Shown here: positions 60,694 through 64,000 of the stretch, one piece after another
Position numbering within the stretch: position 1 is the first letter of the stretch
Layout of the letters: each line of letters opens with the position of its first letter
Assembly: GCA_963772815.1 (NCBI GenBank)
Contig: CAVYYV010000005.1
Location: 124,001-188,000, forward strand
DNA: 64,000 nucleotides
From: DATFFO01 sp963772815
GTDB lineage: Bacteria > Actinomycetota > Acidimicrobiia > Spongiisociales > ZC4RG35
Direction: 5' to 3'
Program-made: the position numbers and the translations under genes
The notes under the pieces: model-generated
The model's database searches: none
What the model was told of the DNA's origin: nothing
What the model saw: only the letters and a program-made list of their open reading frames with translations

Positions 60694-61556
60694 CAGCCAT
60701 CCACCGACCGCTGAGAGAGGGTCATGAATGCTTCCTCGAGAGTGGACGCCTCGACCGCAAACCCTGCCTCGTGGTCAACGTCCTCGAGCAGTTTTCTCAC
60801 CCGACCGGGATCGGCGCCGGGAACGCGGAGACGGTGCCCGGCCGGCAGCGGGAGGAGACCTGCCGCCTCCAAGACGTCCAAGGCACGGGCCGGTTGAGAT
60901 GTGGAGACGACCAGGGTCTCGAATCCGCGCTGGATCTCTTCGGCCGTTCCGGCGGCCACGGCCCTCCCCGAAGCCATGATGGTCAGTCTGTCGCATTGCT
61001 CCGCCTCATCCATGTAATGGGTGGTCACCAGCACGGCGGCACCCGCATCGGCCGCCGAATGGATCGTGTCCCACAAATCGGCCCGGGCCAGCGGCCCCAC
61101 CCCGGAGGTGGGCTCGTCCAGGATCAGCAGCTCCGGATGGTGGGAGATGGCGGCGGCAAATGCAGTACGTCGCCGCAGGCCGAGCGGGAGATCGGCCACC
61201 AGCACATCGAATACGTGGGAAAGATCGGACGCCTCCGGCACCTCCACGCCGAACACGGAGGCAACGAATCGCAGGTTCTCCGCCACGGTGAGATCGTCGT
61301 ACAGACCCAGACCCTGGGGCATGTAGCCGAGTCGGCTCCGAGCCTTCGGCCCCGGGGGGCCACCCAGGAGTGCCACCTTCCCCGAGGTGGGGCCGATCAA
61401 GCCCAGGAGAATTCGGATCAGCGTCGTCTTTCCCGCTCCATTGGCCCCCAGCAGTCCGACGATTTCCCTCGCATGCACCTCCAGCGACACGCCGTCGACT
61501 GCCGCGACACGACCGAAAGTCCGCCTCAGGTCGGTGGTAGAGGCGAGCGGGGTCAT
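60693..61556 (-). CDS. ABC exporter ATP-binding protein, YbhF second-half type
   Basis: 287 aa from ATG 61554-61556. Walker A GANGAGKTT and Walker B LLILDEPTSGVGP are normal, but the signature is LPLGLRRR in place of LSGGQ, as in the C-terminal ATPase half of E. coli YbhF. It therefore probably pairs with the other ATPase of the operon, the two genes acting like a split YbhF. Overlap with that gene is 4 bp. Confidence 0.85.
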   Translation of the reverse strand: MTPLASTTDLRRTFGRVAAVDGVSLEVHAREIVGLLGANGAGKTTLIRILLGLIGPTSGKVALLGGPPGPKARSRLGYMPQGLGLYDDLTVAENLRFVASVFGVEVPEASDLSHVFDVLVADLPLGLRRRTAFAAAISHHPELLILDEPTSGVGPLARADLWDTIHSAADAGAAVLVTTHYMDEAEQCDRLTIMASGRAVAAGTAEEIQRGFETLVVSTSQPARALDVLEAAGLLPLPAGHRLRVPGADPGRVRKLLEDVDHEAGFAVEASTLEEAFMTLSQRSVDG

Positions 61557-62369
61557 CGTGCCGACTCCCGGGCCATGGCGGCGGCCGTCACGACGTCTTC
61601 GAGATCGGGGGGAATCGCCTCTGCCCCCTCCGGCACCGACCCGTCCTCGTACCAGACATGCCATCGGCTGCCCCGACGCCAGGATCGGGCGTCGGGGGGA
61701 GGCTGGTCGGCCAGGGCCACCGACCCCGAGAAGCCGGCCCGAATCGTGTCGGCCGTGCCGGAGGCCAGGACCCGGCCCTCATCGAGCAGGACGACGCGGT
61801 CCGCCCGCTCCGCCTCGTTGAGGTAGCTGGTGGTGGCCAGGACCGCCATTCCCTGGCCGGCTGCGCGCGAAGAGAAGGCGCCACAGCTCGGATCGGCTGA
61901 CCGGATCGAGGCCCGTGGTGGGCTCGTCGAGAACGACCAGCTCCGGATTCGCCAGAATCGCCATGGCCACGGCCAGTTTCTGGCGCATCCCGCCGGACAG
62001 GATGGCCACCGGTCGGTCCCAAGCCCCCTCCAGTTCCGTCACCTCCAGGAGCTGGTCGATGCGGGTCTGGGTCTCGTCGCCAAGGCCGTAGCTGGAGGCA
62101 ATGAAGCGCAGGTTCTCTCCGACGGTGAGGTCGACCCAGGTTCCGGCCGCCTCAGGCTGGTAGCCCAGCCGTTCCCGGGAAGGCCGGTGGACCGTCCCGT
62201 TGTCGGGTGCTATCAGGCCAACCAGGACCCGACAGGTCGTCGTCTTACCGGCGCCGTCCGCGCCGATCAGTGCAGTGATTCCGCCCGGATCGATGTCCAG
62301 ATCCACATCGTCGAGGGCCACGATGCCGTCGAAGCTCACGGTGACAGATTCCATCCCGAAGCGGTTCAT
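61553..62369 (-). CDS. ABC exporter ATP-binding protein, YbhF first-half type, frame broken near 61,870
   Basis: Begins at ATG 62367-62369, overlapping the permease stop. One frame has Walker A GADGAGKTT, signature LSGGMRQKL and Walker B LVVLDEPTTGLDP. The other, downstream, has MAVLATTSYLNEAERADRVV (H-loop region, TTSY where TTHx is usual) to the stop at 61553. One extra T in CTCTTCG near 61,872 separates them; without it the gene reads ELWRLLSRAAGQGMAVLATT as one protein of about 271 aa. Error or true decay cannot be told here. The operon would need both ATPases. Confidence 0.8.
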
Positions 62370-63385
62370 GCGGAAGCCTTTCGTCCTCGGCCCAGCTCGG
62401 CCCGAAAGCGCAACACAGCCAGGCCAAACACAACCAGGCCCAGGGCCGCCAAGAGCCCGAATGGCATGAGGAGTGAAGAGAGAGGAGCGTCTTTCAGCAT
62501 CACCCCGCGGGCGATCAGGTTGAAGTAGGTGAGGGGCAGCAGATAGCCAATCCACCGCACCCCCGCCGCCATCGACTCGAGGGGGAAGATGATGCCCGAC
62601 AGCAGCACCTGGGGCAGGAGGGTCATGATGGCCAGCTGGATAGCCTGACCCTGGTTCTCCGACACGGTCGAGATCAGGACCCCGATCCCGAGGGTGACGA
62701 ACAGGAAGAGGAGCGACCCCAGGGCCAGCAGCCATACCGAGCCCACAAACGGAACGTCGAAGAGGAAGGCGCCGATGGTGAGCACCAGCGCCAGGTCGAT
62801 GGTGGCCACCGCGAAATATGGGGCGATCTTGCCGACGAACACGTCGCCCGGGCCCAGCGGCATGACCGCCAGCTGCTCGAAAGTCCCGGTCTGACGTTCC
62901 CGCACCACCCCGAGGCTGGTGATCAGCGAGCCGATGAAGATGAGGATCAGGCCGGCCAAGCCGGGCACCAGTACCGCAGACGTGTCGAGGCCGGGGTTGA
63001 AGAGAACGTCGGTTTTGATGGGCACACCCTGTTGGGCGGCGGCGGTGAACGCCTGGACGGATGCCCGAGCCGTGAAGAGCTCGGAGCCGTCGATGTACGC
63101 GGTGAGGGTGGCGCCGTCGGCGGCGAGGACCACGTCCGCCTCATTACGGCGCAGGATCTCGGTGGGGTCCGAATGGGCCGTGTCGACCACCTCGAAGACG
63201 TCCGGCAAGCGGCCGTCCACACCGGGCGGAAGAGTGCCGCTGACTCCCACATCGATTGTCGACACGTCGAAGCTGGCGGCGTAGCCGAACACGATCAGCA
63301 GCATCACCGGCATCACGATCATCATCGCCAGGGTGCGCCGATCGCGTCGCACCTGTCGGATCTCTTTGGTGACCATCGCCCACAT
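62366..63385 (-). CDS. ABC-2 type exporter permease (YbhS/YbhR-like)
   Basis: 339 aa. An N-terminal membrane helix (about 18-38) is followed by a large outer domain of about 130 residues, then five membrane helices including GVVRERQTGTFEQLAVMPL and SGIIFPLESMAAGVRWIGYL. This is the typical YbhS/R and DrrB-like plan. It is the first gene of the exporter operon. Only one permease gene is visible, so it may form a homodimer. Exported drug or lipid unknown. Confidence 0.88.
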   Translation of the reverse strand: MWAMVTKEIRQVRRDRRTLAMMIVMPVMLLIVFGYAASFDVSTIDVGVSGTLPPGVDGRLPDVFEVVDTAHSDPTEILRRNEADVVLAADGATLTAYIDGSELFTARASVQAFTAAAQQGVPIKTDVLFNPGLDTSAVLVPGLAGLILIFIGSLITSLGVVRERQTGTFEQLAVMPLGPGDVFVGKIAPYFAVATIDLALVLTIGAFLFDVPFVGSVWLLALGSLLFLFVTLGIGVLISTVSENQGQAIQLAIMTLLPQVLLSGIIFPLESMAAGVRWIGYLLPLTYFNLIARGVMLKDAPLSSLLMPFGLLAALGLVVFGLAVLRFRAELGRGRKASA

Positions 63386-63406
63386 GGACGGATCCTTTCC
63401 ACTTTC

Positions 63407-63445
63407 TCAACGTGCGTTGAATTAACCTAACTCAACGCGCGTTGA
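63407..63445 (-). promoter_or_regulatory. Two TetR-type operators overlapping the exporter promoter
   Basis: TCAACGCGCGTTGA (63432-63445) is a perfect 14-bp palindrome; TCAACGTGCGTTGA (63407-63420) matches it with one change. Centres are 25 bp apart. On the minus strand TTGAAA overlaps the first site edge and, 17 bp on, TAGGTT lies between the sites: a likely -35/-10 pair for the permease gene. The TetR gene closes the same operon. Confidence 0.8.
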
Positions 63446-63503
63446 ATTTCAAGCGGGTCCGGTCCGGCCGATAGAGTCCGCCTACCAATCAGGAGCAGGC
63501 AGC

Positions 63504-64000
63504 GTGGCGAACACAGGACCGTTCGGGTGGTTCTGGGCAACGGTGTACGGGCTTACGCACCGCAATCCGGAGTCGAATCGAGCCGTGGTGGACCTGATCG
63601 ACCTCCTACCGGCCGACCGGGTCCTCGACATCGGCTGCGGAGCAGGGGCCGCCCTCCTCGAGGCCTCCACCATTGTCACCGAGGGATCGCTGACCGGAAT
63701 CGATCCCACCGAGAAGCTGGCCCGATTGGCCGCACGACGGGCCTTCTCGGCGACCATCGAGGTGGCCTCAGTGGATGACCTTCCGTTCCCAGATGACGCC
63801 TTCACCGTGGCATGGTCGATCTCGGCCTACCACCACTGGCCCGATCAGGTGGCCGGACTCAGGGAAGCGCACCGGGTTCTTGAGGCGGGAGGGCGCCTCC
63901 ACATCGCCGAGCGCCCGACAGAAGGATCCGGCCGGCATGGGTTGGATCAGACCGATATCGGCGTGCTGACGGAGCGCATGGCGGAGGCCGGCTTCGGGCC
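63504..64000 (+). CDS. Class I SAM-dependent methyltransferase, 3' truncated
   Basis: Starts at GTG 63504 with AGGAG nine bases upstream and runs off the window end; 165 residues are seen. VLDIGCGAGAALLEAS is SAM-binding motif I, IDPTEKLARLA and VDDLPFPDDAFTVAWS are motifs II and IV of the Methyltransf_11 type, and HRVLEAGGRLHIAE is the post-motif block. Small-molecule methyltransferase; substrate unknown. It diverges from the exporter operon. Confidence 0.85.
   Translation, partial: MANTGPFGWFWATVYGLTHRNPESNRAVVDLIDLLPADRVLDIGCGAGAALLEASTIVTEGSLTGIDPTEKLARLAARRAFSATIEVASVDDLPFPDDAFTVAWSISAYHHWPDQVAGLREAHRVLEAGGRLHIAERPTEGSGRHGLDQTDIGVLTERMAEAGFG

Noticed and set aside
1..64000. tRNA, rRNA genes, CRISPR arrays, complete insertion sequences
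   Set aside because: Looked for in intergenic regions by eye; none could be supported.

Overview
The window is about 64 kb of high-GC actinobacterial chromosome. The best fit is an uncultured-type Acidimicrobiia relative. Reasons are the mycothiol gene mshA, an RsiG-like c-di-GMP anti-sigma homologue, Rex next to a full nuo operon, BTAD-type regulators, a mycothiol-type maleylpyruvate isomerase fold, and SLH repeats of the 'RGCNPPxNxxFCP' type. The lineage is an inference; no rRNA or tRNA gene was found to confirm it.

Layout. 1-2.1 kb: end of a phosphodiesterase, an MntR-like DtxR regulator, a membrane protein and mobA. 2.1-5.3 kb: a probable accessory insert with an acetamidase, an SDR and a broken tyrosine-recombinase end, lying between the molybdenum-cofactor genes mobA and moaA. 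5.3-23.0 kb (minus strand): a nuoA-N operon reading from 23.0 down to 7.5 kb, followed by a polymer-forming membrane protein and moaA. Between nuoD and nuoE sits a peroxiredoxin whose peroxidatic residue is an in-frame UGA, followed at once by a strong bacterial-SECIS-like hairpin: a probable selenoprotein inside the complex I operon. 23-32.7 kb: membrane sensor, menaquinone/geranylgeranyl reductase, Rex, a DUF2652-SRPBCC protein, an SLH surface protein and a BTAD-AAA regulator. 32.7-42.2 kb: a b6-type quinol:cytochrome c reductase operon (minus) diverging from a cbb3-oxidase-like operon (plus). The subunit I homologue of the latter has lost its metal-ligand histidines, and its two cytochromes share a 295-bp identical 5' segment. 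42.2-51.3 kb: glutaredoxin, a candidate structured RNA, SAM hydroxide adenosyltransferase, a Clp1-like kinase, a convergent intergenic region with clustered DnaA-box-like sites, mshA and neighbours, RsiG-like protein, M23 peptidase and a MoaD-membrane fusion. 51.4-57 kb: small enzymes (quinone oxidoreductase, hydrolases, VOC protein, haloalkane dehalogenase, truncated haemoglobin). 57-60.1 kb: Zur-znuABC. 60.1-63.4 kb: a TetR-controlled YbhF-like ABC exporter with two palindromic operators. The window ends inside a methyltransferase.

Together the centre of the window encodes a menaquinone-based respiratory chain: NADH dehydrogenase, menaquinone modification, b6-type complex and cbb3-like cytochromes, with the NADH sensor Rex nearby. 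Four genes show single-base frame breaks, at least two in or beside C/G runs. They may be assembly errors or real decay, and are marked at each gene.
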